Shown here one piece after another: positions 20,510-31,700 of a stretch of 64,000 nt of DNA (position 1 is its first letter; every line of letters begins with the position of its first letter). The translations under genes were made by a program, and so were the position numbers. Below the pieces are notes generated by a model. It ran no database searches. It worked only from the letters and a program-made list of their open reading frames with translations, and had not been told where the DNA came from. Source of the DNA: Xanthostigma xanthostigma. Its lineage: Eukaryota > Arthropoda > Insecta > Raphidioptera > Raphidiidae. The DNA lies in assembly GCA_963575645.1 (NCBI GenBank), contig OY754470.1, forward strand, positions 30,858,501 to 30,922,500. Direction: 5' to 3'.

Positions 20510-21955
20510 CAAGAGCCCGCGGCAGCCAGACCTTCGTCTTTTTATAAAAGCTGAAAGTTTTTCTATGAATGTCTCCAATACAGGTAAGAATGATCCCCAC
20601 CCATGAAACCTGAGTAGTGGTGGCTTTGGCAGGTAACAGGTATTAAAGGTGTACAAAATTCCATCTCAAATTCGTCATTGTATAAACTCAATTTTTTTTT
20701 ATATTTCATTCGTAACAATATTAAAACTCGCGTCGCTCATTGCCAGACACTTAGTATGCTTCCAACCCCCTGCCAGACACCCTTAAACTATTATAATTTG
20801 TAATTATACTTGCGTTATATTATAAAACCTGAATTTTATATGTTTAAGAGCTATTAAATAATGTTTCGTTAGTAGCCAGACAGTTTTGAGGGTTCTATCA
20901 TCCTGCCAGACGCATTAAAGTGTACAATTTTCAAATCGTTTTTGCTTTATAACTTTGAAACGGCTCATGAGATTTTACTCAAATTTGGTACGTTGGCATA
21001 GCTTTATTGGGCAATAAAACCCATATCATAATAATGATGAATATCATTCCATGGGCGTAGAACTTGATTTTTTCGATAAATAAACATCTAAAACTTCTAC
21101 GCCAATGAAAAAAAATCAGTTTGAGTATGAAATCTGGATCACGAAACTCATTTACTACAAAAAAGGTACTCTTGATAAAATTCGATTACTCTCATAGTTT
21201 CGACAAAATTTTAATTCTAGTAATTTAGAGCATATATGCTCTAAAATAAAATTTCGTCGAAACTATGAGAGTAATCAAATTTTATCAAGAGTACCTTTTT
21301 TGTAGTAAATGGGTCTCGTGATCCAGATTTCATACTCAAACTGATTTTTTTCCATTGGCGTAGAAGTTTTAGATGTTTAATTATCGAAAAAATCAAGTTC
21401 TACGCCCATGGAATGATATTCATCATTATTATGATATGGGTTTTATTGCCCAATAAAGCTATGCCAACGTACCAAATTTGAGTAAAATCTCATGAGCCGT
21501 TTCAAAGTTATAAAGCAAAAACGATTTGAAAATTGTACACTTTAATGCGTCTGGCAGGATGATAGAACCCTCAAAACTGTCTGGCTACTAACGAAACATT
21601 ATTTAATAGCTCTCCAAACAATATATATAAAATTCAGGTTTTATAATATAACGCAAGTATAATTACTAATTATAATAGTTTAAGGGTGTCTGGCAGGGGG
21701 TTGGAACCATACTAAGTGTCTGGCAATGAGCGACGTGAGTTTTAATATTGTTACGAATGAAATATAAAAAAATTGAGTTTTATAAAATGACGAATTTGAG
21801 ATGGAATTTTGTACACCTTTAATACCTGTTACCTGCCAAAGCCACCACTACTCAGGTTTCATGGGTGGGGATCATTCTTACCTGTATTGGAGACATCCAT
21901 AGAAAAACTTTCAGCTTTTATAAAAAGACGAAGGTCTGGCTGCCGCGGGCTCTTG
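20510..21955. mobile_element. Long foldback element 1 (1,446 bp palindrome)
   Basis: The left end CAAGAGCCCGCGGCAGCCAG is the reverse complement of the right end CTGGCTGCCGCGGGCTCTTG. The match continues inward to the centre, TAGAGCATATATGCTCTA at 21226-21243, giving arms of about 720 bp with essentially no spacer. The arms differ by scattered substitutions and a few small indels, so this is not a simple assembly mirror. The motif GCCAGAC recurs at least five times per arm (near 20524, 20742, 20773, 20876 and 20914). No transposase, known terminal signature or target duplication was found. Foldback transposons are the nearest known class. Confidence 0.85.
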
Positions 21956-22038
21956 TTCTATGACAGCTGTTTGTGAATGTGTCTGTACTCTGTACTAATG
22001 TGGACCGTCATGATTTGTTTTTGCCGTCGGTCGAGAAT

Positions 22039-23456
22039 TATAGGCCAAGCTATAGAGATTTAAAAAAGCGTTCTCGTGACATAAAGACTAGTAGCAAACC
22101 GATTGTGCGATGATATAAAAGATAATAAGCAGATAAATAGGTATGTGTTTTTCACTCGAGTTTCCGGTCCATTTGTTAGTTATCAACAGTTTATTGCAAA
22201 AAAAACGCGATTTTTGTCTTTTTTTGCTTGTAACTTTGAAACTAATGGAGCAATCGGAATGCCCCAATGAAATGGTTTGTAGAGAATTGAAATATCTACA
22301 TAACGAGAGGTCGAATGTCTTAATCGGATAATTAGGTTCTGAAAAATTTAGGAAAAACCAGAAAATTAGGCGTTTTTTCGAAAATTTATAGCTCCGTCAT
22401 TTTTTGAGCTGGAGTGCTAAAATTTTGAGAGAAAGTAGGGATAATAATGTTCTTTATATGTGCCAAAGGTGGGTGCTGTCGGATTATTAGTTTTCGCGAA
22501 ATCGCGATTGAAAGTTTGCAGTGCACTTTTTTCTGGCAGGCCTGTATGCGTTACCGTAAGTCCGATAATAATTTCAAAAAAAGTTTTGAAAAATTGACAT
22601 CGTGCACTACAAAACGTAGATTTCAGTTTTTCGATCAGATGCCTGGAAGCATGCTAAAAACACTCGTAAAGTTCGTGAAACACGGCCGAGCGCGCCCTCT
22701 CAGTCGAGTGGTGGGGGAATATAAATAACGTGCGCGCCGCGCGCGCTATTACTATATATACGCTTCTCCGCCGCTGCTCCTTTCACCACCACTCGACTGC
22801 AAGCACGAGCTCGGCCGTTTTTCGCGAACTTTACGAGTGTTTTTAGCATGCTTCCAGGCATCTGATCGAAAAACTGAAATCTACGTTTTGTAGTGCACGA
22901 TGTCAATTTTTCAAAACTTTTTTTGAAATTATTATCGGACTTACGGTAACGCATACAGGCCTGCCAGAAAAAAGTGCACTGCAAACTTTCAATCGCGATT
23001 TCGCGAAAACTAATAATCCGACAGCACCCACCTTTGGCACATATAAAGAACATTATTATCCCTACTTTCTCTCAAAATTTTAGCGCTCCAGCTCAAAAAA
23101 TGACGGAGCTATAAATTTTCGAAAAAACTCCTAATTTTCGGGTTTTTCTTAAATTTTTCAGAACCTAATTATCCGATTAAGACATTCGACCTCTCATTCT
23201 GTAGATATTTCAATTCTTTACAAGCCATTTCATTGGGGCATTCCGATTGCTCCATTAGTTTCAAAGTTACAAGCAAAAAAAGACAAAAATCGCGTTTTTT
23301 TTGCAATAAACTGTTGATAACTAACTAATGGACCGGAAACTCGAGTGAAAAACATATACCTATTCATCTGCTTATTATCTTTTGTATCATCGCACAATCG
23401 GTTTGCTACTAGTCTTTAGGTATGTCATGCAAAAATGCTCTACAGCTTGGCCTATT
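22039..23456. mobile_element. Long foldback element 2 (about 1.4 kb palindrome)
   Basis: TATAGGCCAAGCTATAGAG at the left corresponds to TCTACAGCTTGGCCTAT at the right. The arms (about 650 bp) then match closely, for example CTCGAGTTTCCGGTCCAT against ATGGACCGGAAACTCGAG. The centre near 22730-22775 is GC-rich (GCGCGCCGCGCGCGC). Both arms encode the same 89-90 residue stretch (MFFICAKGGCC...), once on each strand, a consequence of the symmetry. It begins only 83 bp after foldback element 1 but has unrelated sequence. Confidence 0.85.
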
Positions 23457-23472
23457 ATATGTATATTGTATA

Positions 23473-24050
23473 CTAGCCGCTACCCGCGGCTACGCCCGCG
23501 ATTGAGATGGAAATCGACTTTTGACATGCATATCAGGGGTTGAGGTATTGCACATATTTTGACAAACAATTTTCTTATTTTTCGTAAAAAATTTTTATTT
23601 TTTTTTAATAAAAAGTATCCTATGTTACTTCTAATACCTTCAAGAGTGTATGTGCAAAGTTTCATGATGATCGGTTAAGTAGTTTTTGCGTGAAAGCGTA
23701 ACAAACAAACTTACATTCGCATTTATAATATTTCGTTTTCATAAAATTTGTAAGTCCGGTCCTGTCGGGCCGATTTTAATGAAATTTTAATAGCACATTT
23801 TAATCATTACTAAAGGGTTAAATTTCAATTGTGAAACGATTCGGAGAAATTTTTCGGTATTTTTGGGCCCAAAAAATGTTTTCAACCCTTTCTTATTTTT
23901 CGTAAAAAATTTTTATTTTTTTTAATAAAAAGTATCCTATGTTACTTCTAATACCTTCAAGAGTGTATGTGCAAAGTTTCATGATGATCGGTTAAGTAGT
24001 TTTTGCGTGAAAGCGTAACAAACAAACTTACATTCGCATTTATAATATTA
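23473..24050 (+). mobile_element. Retroposon 3' tails, duplicated
   Basis: GCTACCCGCGGCTACGCCCG begins a 5'-truncated retroposon tail ending in GTAGTTTTTGCGTGAAAGCG and AACAAACAAACTTACATTCG. About 150 bp of it (from TTTCTTATTTTTCGTAAAAA) occurs at 23569-23730 and again at 23890-24050. The spacer between them (about 23745-23889) recurs inverted at 25870-26035. Non-coding. Confidence 0.65.
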
Positions 24051-24583
24051 AAATATGATGATAATAATAATATGATTGTATGGCCATCAAAAACATAAAT
24101 GTGAAAAAAGGGAGCTAATTCATACTGTGAAAAATGGGGCCATATACTTCAATACAAATTTATTATTAAAAATTATTATTATTTATCATTCAAAAGTGAT
24201 TTGTAAAATTATTAATTATTTTCCTGTATAGTTTTCTTTTTCGAAAGGCGCTACGTCGTGTTAATGAAAATATATTGCTTGGAAAATATTTCAAATCTTA
24301 AAAATTCACCGATTTCTGATTTTTAGGCGCGACCCAAGCAATAGCTGGAAGCGATCTTCGGGAAATAGCTGTAAAAATTTCATTTAAATCCATTGAGTGG
24401 TTCTTGAAGGACTAAATGCTACGCGAGCCCTCCAGCTATTATAATATAGACTATACGCTAGGAAAGTATCTTAGACAAGCGACATTTGCGTCCTCTCGTG
24501 TTTTTTTTTAAATTCTGGTTCAGCCAAAACCTTAGTGTCATATGTTATACGTGCATTTTAATAAGGAATAACTGTTGAATAAA

Positions 24584-24691
24584 ATGGGTAAAAAGCTATC
24601 AAATCGGAAGTGCTGTGTTGTTGATTGCAAAGATACGCCAACTAAACATCCAGAATTACAATTACACCGTTTTCCTGGATTTTCTTATTAA
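24584..24691 (+). pseudogene. THAP zinc-finger fragment of a transposase
   Basis: From the ATG at 24584 the frame reads MGKKLSNRKCCVVDC, then HPELQLHRFPGFSY and a stop. The C-x4-C pair and the HRFP block match the first half of a THAP domain, a C2CH zinc finger that binds transposon ends. The second half, with the remaining Cys and His, is missing from the frame. This is a decayed first exon. Confidence 0.6.
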
Positions 24692-25030
24692 TTAGAGAAG
24701 AAAAAAACTGAACTGCAGCAGTACGTCGTCAAGGGTAATTAAATTTTATTTTACGTCTGTAATTATTATTAAATACATGAAAAATATCATAAATGTTATT
24801 TTGTTAACAGAAATAAGATTTAAAAAATTTTGAAATAAAAAATGTATATCATGTATATAGTTTTTTTACTGACATTGTGCGTAAATATTTTTAGTGTATT
24901 TGCCATAAGGCATTTACACTATTGGCGTCGGTCGGATGGCGGGACCTAGGGGTCAGACCAAAATTTCTCGACGTTTCATAACCTCCTAAGAAGTTTGGCA
25001 CAATTTTTGGAAAAGTCTATTTAGATATGT

Positions 25031-25870
25031 ATACTAGCGGCCCGGTTCAGCTTCGCTCGAATTTGTAGCTTATCGCCGTTTTTTGTCGACTTGCGTTGCA
25101 AAATTGGTCTCCATGAAAAGTGCTTTTATTTAAACGCGATAATATTATATTACCGGTATCAATTCTGAAGGTCTATTCTAAATATTGGTGAAAAAATTTT
25201 AAAATCGGATGAATAGTTTGTGAGATTGCCTCCCATGTCCAAACTTACAAACTTTAGCTCTTTATAATATTATAGCGGTCCGTCCCGGTTTCACCTGGGT
25301 GCGAATGCGATAGATATAATTCTGCAATATGTATTTCGATTGCGTCCCGGCGTGTGAACTAATAGCTTTGAGCAAGTTCTAACAGATATCGCTCTTTGGT
25401 ACTAAAACAGGAGATCGGCTCCCTGCTCCGTGGTGTTTATTGGGTGAGAGGTAACACATGTAGACGCCTGGCGGAGATAACTGAACGATTGATAATTGAT
25501 AAGTTGTTTTCACTAGGTTAAATATATAAAAAATTTACCGTTATATTGCCATCTTGCAACCCTATTGCGCATCTGTGGATGAAATTAAAAATACTAATAT
25601 CGCTATTAAAAAATAGGGGTTGGTGGTAGAACGGTGAAAATTTAGGGTTATAGGTATTTTTTAATAGAAATTTTAAAAAAATGTTTTGTCCAAAAATTAA
25701 AAAAGAAATTTCGGGGGAGGCCCACCCTTATCACCTAGGGGTATAAAAAATAGCCTATGACCTATTCTCAGACATACCAATTAAACACAAACAATTTCAT
25801 AAAAATCGGTCAAGCCGTTTCGGAGGAGTTCGATAACAAACATTGCTTATTTTTATATTATATAGAAATG
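25031..25870 (+). mobile_element. Nested retroposon tails
   Basis: ACTAGCGGCCCGGTTCAGC (25033) and AGCGGTCCGTCCCGGTTTCA (25275) each start a truncated tail. The second ends in AAAAATCGGTCAAGCCGTTT followed by ATAACAAACATTGC, the usual 3' block of these arthropod retroposons. Both lie inside the THAP-type transposon, so they inserted after it. Confidence 0.6.
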
Positions 25871-26189
25871 GGCCCAATCGGGCCATGTTTAAGGGTACTA
25901 TTTAGGGGTTGAAAATAGTTTTCGGGCCCAAAAATACCGAAAAAATTCTCGGACTCGTTTCAAATTTGAAATTTAACCCTTTAGGAATTATCAAAATGTG
26001 CTGCTAAAATTTTAATAAAATACACTATTATTGTTGGCAGGGCTTGGCACTGCGACCCGGAGTTTTTTTTTATAATTAAGAATAACGCTGGTTTCCATGG
26101 GTTTATAAGTTTTGAGTGAACCAGATTTTAAAAAATCAAAGACGAGATGGCGCAAAGATCGTATGTCAAAGATACTTTCCTAGCGTATA

Positions 26190-26984
26190 AAGAACCATGA
26201 AATTATTAAAATTATTTTTTTCTTTCTTTGTTTCAATATTTTCAACTGTTATTTTTTTCTCGGATTAAGTTAATTAAATTATATTATTAAGCTCCAAGTG
26301 TCGTTAAAAATATACACCGATTTTCAAACGTAACGTCGAGGTATATTATTACGTAAAATTTCGCGCCTTGTAATTCTTGAATTACTTGCGCATATGCTCC
26401 CACTGGTTCCTTTAATGCATACAATTACCTAGCTGGATGCCAAATTTCAAATATCTAGGTCATCTGGAAGCGGGTTAGGTTTTTGATCTATATGTCAGTG
26501 AGTTGTTAAAAATGCTGATTTTTAGACATTAATATCTCAATATTAAGATTGAGCTGTATCTATGTAATTTGGGTTGCCAGTTAATTTTAAGGGTTTTAAT
26601 ATATTTACCAAATTTCATGTGTTAATGTTAAATAGATTTTGAGTTATTAAGGGGTGTTAAAATGGTTCCAAATGGTTACTGTAATATAAGTTTATAACCT
26701 ATATTTTATGAATATAACACACGGCTGTTGTTTCCTTTTTAGGCGCGACCCAAGCTTTAGCTGGAAGCGCCTATATGTACTCGCTTTGTCTGTGAATCTG
26801 TGTCACGCTTTTTGTATCCAGCGTGCAGCCCAAACGCCTTAACCGATTTTAAAAAACTGTTTTTGTTCGATTCGTCTCCGGGTAACTTAAATCCTAACGT
26901 AGCCCGATTTTTGAATTTTGGTCCCAGAGGGGAGAAAATTAAGAACAAAAAAGTTTTTTGCTTATTTCTCGCTCAAAAAAATGA
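26190..26984. other. Intergenic with retroposon scraps
   Basis: GGCGCGACCCAAGCTTTAGC at 26743 resembles GGCGCGACCCAAGCAATAGC at 24326, so a repeat family starts here and runs into the third palindrome. No gene is recognised. Confidence 0.4.
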
Positions 26985-27835
26985 TTTTTTATTCAAATAT
27001 GTTGCAACATCAAGACAATAAGAAAATTTTGTTCTGACTTGAAGTATAAAACGTATAGAACACAGAACTCTGTGGTATAGAATGTGCAGCCGTTGGGTTG
27101 TCTATTATTTACCTGGGCGAACTCTGGGTTGTCAGGTATAAATAGGTATGTCGATGCACGTTACTTTCATTTGATTGATAATAGAAAAAAATTTATATCA
27201 TAATAAGCGCTGTTTTATTGCGAACACGTTGATATAGGGTTGTCTGCGAAAAATTCGGTCCTATTAGGGGTTTGCGAATTTTAAAGATTTTAATTTTGAC
27301 GCGCTTGGAAGTATGTGACAGAGAGATCCGAGGTAAGTAACTGTGTAATAATAAAGGACCCAACATCGCAGTCGCTTGTGATGGCACCCTGAATATTAGA
27401 AAGTGCTCGGTATGTAAACTTTCTAATATTCAGGGTGCCATCACAAGCGACTGCGATGTTCGGTCCTTTATTATTACACAGTTACTTACCTCGGATCTCT
27501 CTGTCACACACTTCCAAGCGCGTCAAAATTAAAATCTTTAAAATTCGCAAACCCCTAATAGGACCGAATTTTTCGCAGACAACCCTATATCAACGTGTTC
27601 GCAATAAAACAGCGCTTATTATGATATAATTTTTTTTTCTATTATCAATCAAGTGAAAGTAACGTGCATCGACATACCTATTTATACCTGACAACCCAGA
27701 GTTCGCCCAGGTAAATAATAGACAACCCAACGGCTGCACGTTCTATACGTTTTATACTTCAAGTCAGGACAAAATTTTCTTATTATCTTGATGTTGCAAC
27801 ATTTAATAAAAAATCAATTTTTAAAAACTAATTAA
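26985..27835. mobile_element. Long foldback element 3 (about 850 bp palindrome)
   Basis: Arms of about 415 bp match from GTTGCAACATCAAGACAATA (left) and TTATCTTGATGTTGCAACAT (right) inward to GAATATTAGAAAG / CTTTCTAATATTC, around a 15 bp spacer at 27404-27418. Both arms encode one 64-residue stretch on opposite strands, apart from a single residue, so the arms are nearly identical. No motif of a known transposase. The sequence is unrelated to foldbacks 1 and 2. Confidence 0.85.
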
Positions 27836-28755
27836 AAATAGTCTGTCCAGGATTTTTCTAGCAAACCCATTTTTAATATATTTTCTAATATACTAAATTC
27901 ATGATAAAATATGTTTCATTCTATTATCAGCTCGGTGAAGGTCGATGTAGGTTCGGCTCTTCTACTATATATAAATACAAAGTTTGTGTCAGTAAAATTT
28001 TTGCCGACAGGCACTCTGACTATACATTAGAATTTAAGAAGAATTTAAAATGTTGATAAATGGTTATCTGGAATTTAATTTTGGCTGATGATTTTGCTGA
28101 TTAGTAATAAAGTACTTGAACTGACTTGGTATTCGATGTTATTTATATTTCATTAGAATTTAACAAGATTCATGGTAATAATAAAAAAAGCTTGACTTTA
28201 CATACAATTTTTTTGTCGTACCTATTAATACTGAGACAAAATCCTCAATAATGTAGGCTATCCGGCCTTTTTACCCAAATGTCCGGCCAAACTGGCTGGT
28301 CTGTCCGGCTATTTGGTTTCGCGACCTGGCAACCCTACCCGCATTGTGTTACGATAAAAATGGTCACCCTCAATTTTAAATAAAGTAACTGAGATATACA
28401 ACAAATGAAGTACAATTATTTGATTCTATTAGACTATTTCTAATTTTCATTCTATTTCAAAAGCTTTTATAGTGTTTGTCATGACCCGCTTTGCTCTATC
28501 GCTATGCTATTCTGCCTAATATCTAATTTTTAAATATATGAATTTGACATAATTAAACCAAAGAGTTTATTTTGAATGTTGGCGAACGTGTCATATTCTT
28601 GGTGCGTACTGCATGCTTCTTCTATGTTGGTTTGTGTTTATAACGTCTAGCGAAGGTGAATAGTATCAGTAGTTTTATTTTCTATTTTATTATGTAAAAT
28701 TGTTAAATGACAGTGTAAATATTATAATTAATTAAGAAGCGTTTAAGTATACAAC
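27836..28755. other. Upstream region of NPAT
   Basis: It must contain the NPAT promoter near its right end. I see no motif I would commit to, and no other gene. Confidence 0.4.
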
Positions 28756-31700
28756 ATGGATCCAGATTTAAAATTAATGCCTTCGGAAATCGCAAGACTA
28801 GTGTTAGGTAAGTTGTCATTTTTCAGCTGTCAACTTTCGGCGGGAATGCAATTATTATTAAATAGTAAACTTTGATAATTTAAGGATTAATTATCGGAAA
28901 TACTTAAATTTAAGTATTCCTTTCTATTTAATTGTTTTCTGGTTCGGAGTTACTATTTATTTTGGGTATTATCACATCCAAATTAATGCGTTGTTAAACT
29001 TAACCTATTTTTTACTATTTGAAGGAAGCATTTGCATAATAGGTATATTTTCTAAATACGCAAATGCCTCTCCGGATGTCAGTCATTTCACGCTTTCCAG
29101 AAGGTCCTCATTGGCTTAAGAAGCTGAAACTTTTCACTGTATGTACATTTATTAAGTGCAGGGACAGTACCTAACTGAGCTGGATTTTTAGTTTTATCCT
29201 CGGGAACAGATAGCTTCTTTAAACATTTTGATTTGCTTGTAATTATTTCACAATTATTTATTCCAAATAACCGCGAAGGCAGATTGAAATCTATGAATTT
29301 AATTAAATACTACTTTGCATGTAAAATTGTATAATAAAGTTACTGAATTTACTAGACTTAATTGTATAATACATCGGTCGTAGACAAGGTCAAGTCAACG
29401 CTAGCAAACTTTATTAACAAACAGCTTGCAAACAAAGTTTAATGTCCACAAAAAACTAAGCAACTTTAATAAAAAAAACAGACACAAAAAAAAACATATA
29501 TAACAATGTATAAAATCACGACTAGTTTCATCCTAATAAAGACATAATCAGGTTGAAAGGTGGGGGGGGGGGGCAGCGCACCCCCAGACGAAAAAATAAA
29601 GTGAACAGTATGTAATAGGTAACCTACCTTATATAAAACAGTGGTAGCATATTAGTATACATAATATATTCTAGTGATTAATAAAAACAGCTTTTGTTTT
29701 GTAAGAAGTCGTGCTTCATTTCCTTCTGTAACCCTTCTTCAAAACTAATATGATTTATCCCCGTCTAATTTAGGTCCTGGCCCCTGGGTACATCCTTGGT
29801 CATTTATCAGATGATATAAGAATGAGGCGTATCCACAGAACACGTTTACTTTCAATTACTACTTTTCATTTTATAGTTATGAAGAAACAATTCCGAACGC
29901 TTCTTTTTAACATACTTGTATATGTATTGGGTTTATTGGCACTGCTCGGAGAAGTTGAAAGTGATCAACTGAACACACATGCATTAATCAGGTTTTATTT
30001 TACTGCTCGGCAAAGCTGAAAGCTAACAACCAAGTAGGTTAAAAAAGAGCGTTCGGGATTATTTCTTTATAATATCTTGAACAATAATTACAATTATTAT
30101 TTTAATAATACTTTTCCAAGTATCCTCATTCTGTCGAATTTCGACAATCTAGTTATATTATTATTATGACAAGGAAAATAAGTCATTAATTGACAATAAA
30201 TTGTAGTACGCTATTGTTTCATTTTGGTGGAAAACAGTTTTATATATTAATTTTGCTAAAAAAAACCGATCTGATATGTATGTTTTATTAAAAATATCGT
30301 TGTAGGATATTTCGAAGAAGAAAAAAATGAAGAAATATATAATTTTTTACTTGAAAAATGTCCACTATTAAACGAAAGTCGTCTTGTAAGAGATCAAGGT
30401 CAAAAAATTGGCACAAGACTATTTGGAAAAAGTCTATGTGATATATTAGAAGAATATCGCCAAATACATTCATTGGGTATTTATAAATTTATTTATAACT
30501 AAGTATAGTTACCTATTTAAATTTTTTATTTTTATGTAGGTTTTATCCTTAAAACCCGAAGCTATTTAAAATTGATTTTGACTAGCCAAAACTTGAAATT
30601 ACTGAACATGCTTGAGTAAAAAGATCTAAGCAATTACGTTTATTAGAATTTTTCATTCTAAACTACTTTTTGTCATATAGATACAAAGTATTTTAATTTT
30701 AACTGGAGTTGCAGTATTTATAATATATAATTATAGTTGCAAGTTTGCAACAAATATTAGACGACAATTGACCGTTGTGCATTTGACTGGTCAAATTCAT
30801 TTCCGTCAATTGACAATTTTGTCGAAATTTGATCAGTCTAAATCTTATTTCTTTCATTACGGAAAAACACATCAATAAATATTACCCCTTTTTATCATGG
30901 ATATTGCAGCTTACAACTTAGCAAGGTTAGCAGATAAACAAAAAAACAATATAGAATAACCTTCCTCCCTAAGATCCAAGATCTATCAACAATGCCACTG
31001 TGTCGCTTTCTTTACTCGATTCCGGTGCTGGCATGAGGTCCTCCCGGAATTCCACTCCCTCTATGTCTTCTTTGCTTATGTTTTCAGATTTCTTAGATTA
31101 TAGTACACTCCTGTGATCTTACCAGCAGTTGTATCTTCAATTGGTTCCTTTTCTTAGAGTGAACGTTTCCTCACACCGACCAGTTTTGTTCGGCACAGAC
31201 AGTTGATGGTGGCATGAACAAAGATCTAATATAAACGTCATAATAAACCAAAATCTATTGCCGGTCACTGCTTGTGTAGGGAGATGTGACTCCACAAGTT
31301 TTTTTTTTTCTTTTATCCATTATCAGTTATTCGCAGTTATTCGGTGTGCGATCTGGCCGAATATTATAATTGATGTGGAATATACTTCCGATGCAACTCT
31401 AATAATAATAAATTGAAAAAATGAATTGGTATTTGGCCAAGGTGACCTTGGCGGCTGATGACCTTATGCCTCCACCACACACGTGGCCAGCACCGCCACT
31501 CAAATAAATGCCTATCATCGCCGCGATGATTGCCTAGCCGTCCACACAATCGTGCCGGTTCATTCACTCACTGTCATCCGTTCGACATGGATGTCGAAGT
31601 GCTAGCGGCTGCTGCAATTACATGGTTCTTTTTAGTAGAATTCTATAAAAACAAATAAATAAATAAACAATTCCACGCAATTTCTCCCTCAACCTCTGCC

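Larger units (their letters stand above)
24452..26189 (+). mobile_element. THAP-domain DNA transposon remnant (P-element-like)
   Basis: Terminal inverted repeats of about 50 bp, TATACGCTAGGAAAGTATCT at the left and AGATACTTTCCTAGCGTATA at the right, enclose 1,738 bp. Inside, just after the left repeat, is a short THAP-like reading frame, and the rest is largely filled with retroposon tails. THAP domains are found in transposases of P elements and Kolobok. No 8 bp or TTAA duplication was seen, so the superfamily is open. Confidence 0.6.

Noticed and set aside
22447-23053. Two opposed frames with the same protein start (MFFICAKGGCC) as a possible gene pair
   Set aside because: They are the two arms of one palindrome. 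The frame has no known domain and would be expected from symmetry alone, so it is noted as a finding and not called as a gene.
27193-27629. Mirrored 64-codon frames
   Set aside because: Same explanation: arms of foldback element 3. No start context and no recognised domain.
30960-31260. Possible coding remnant on the minus strand in NPAT intron 2
   Set aside because: A short frame near 31000-31080 looks protein-like, but it is broken after a few dozen codons and matches no family I can name.
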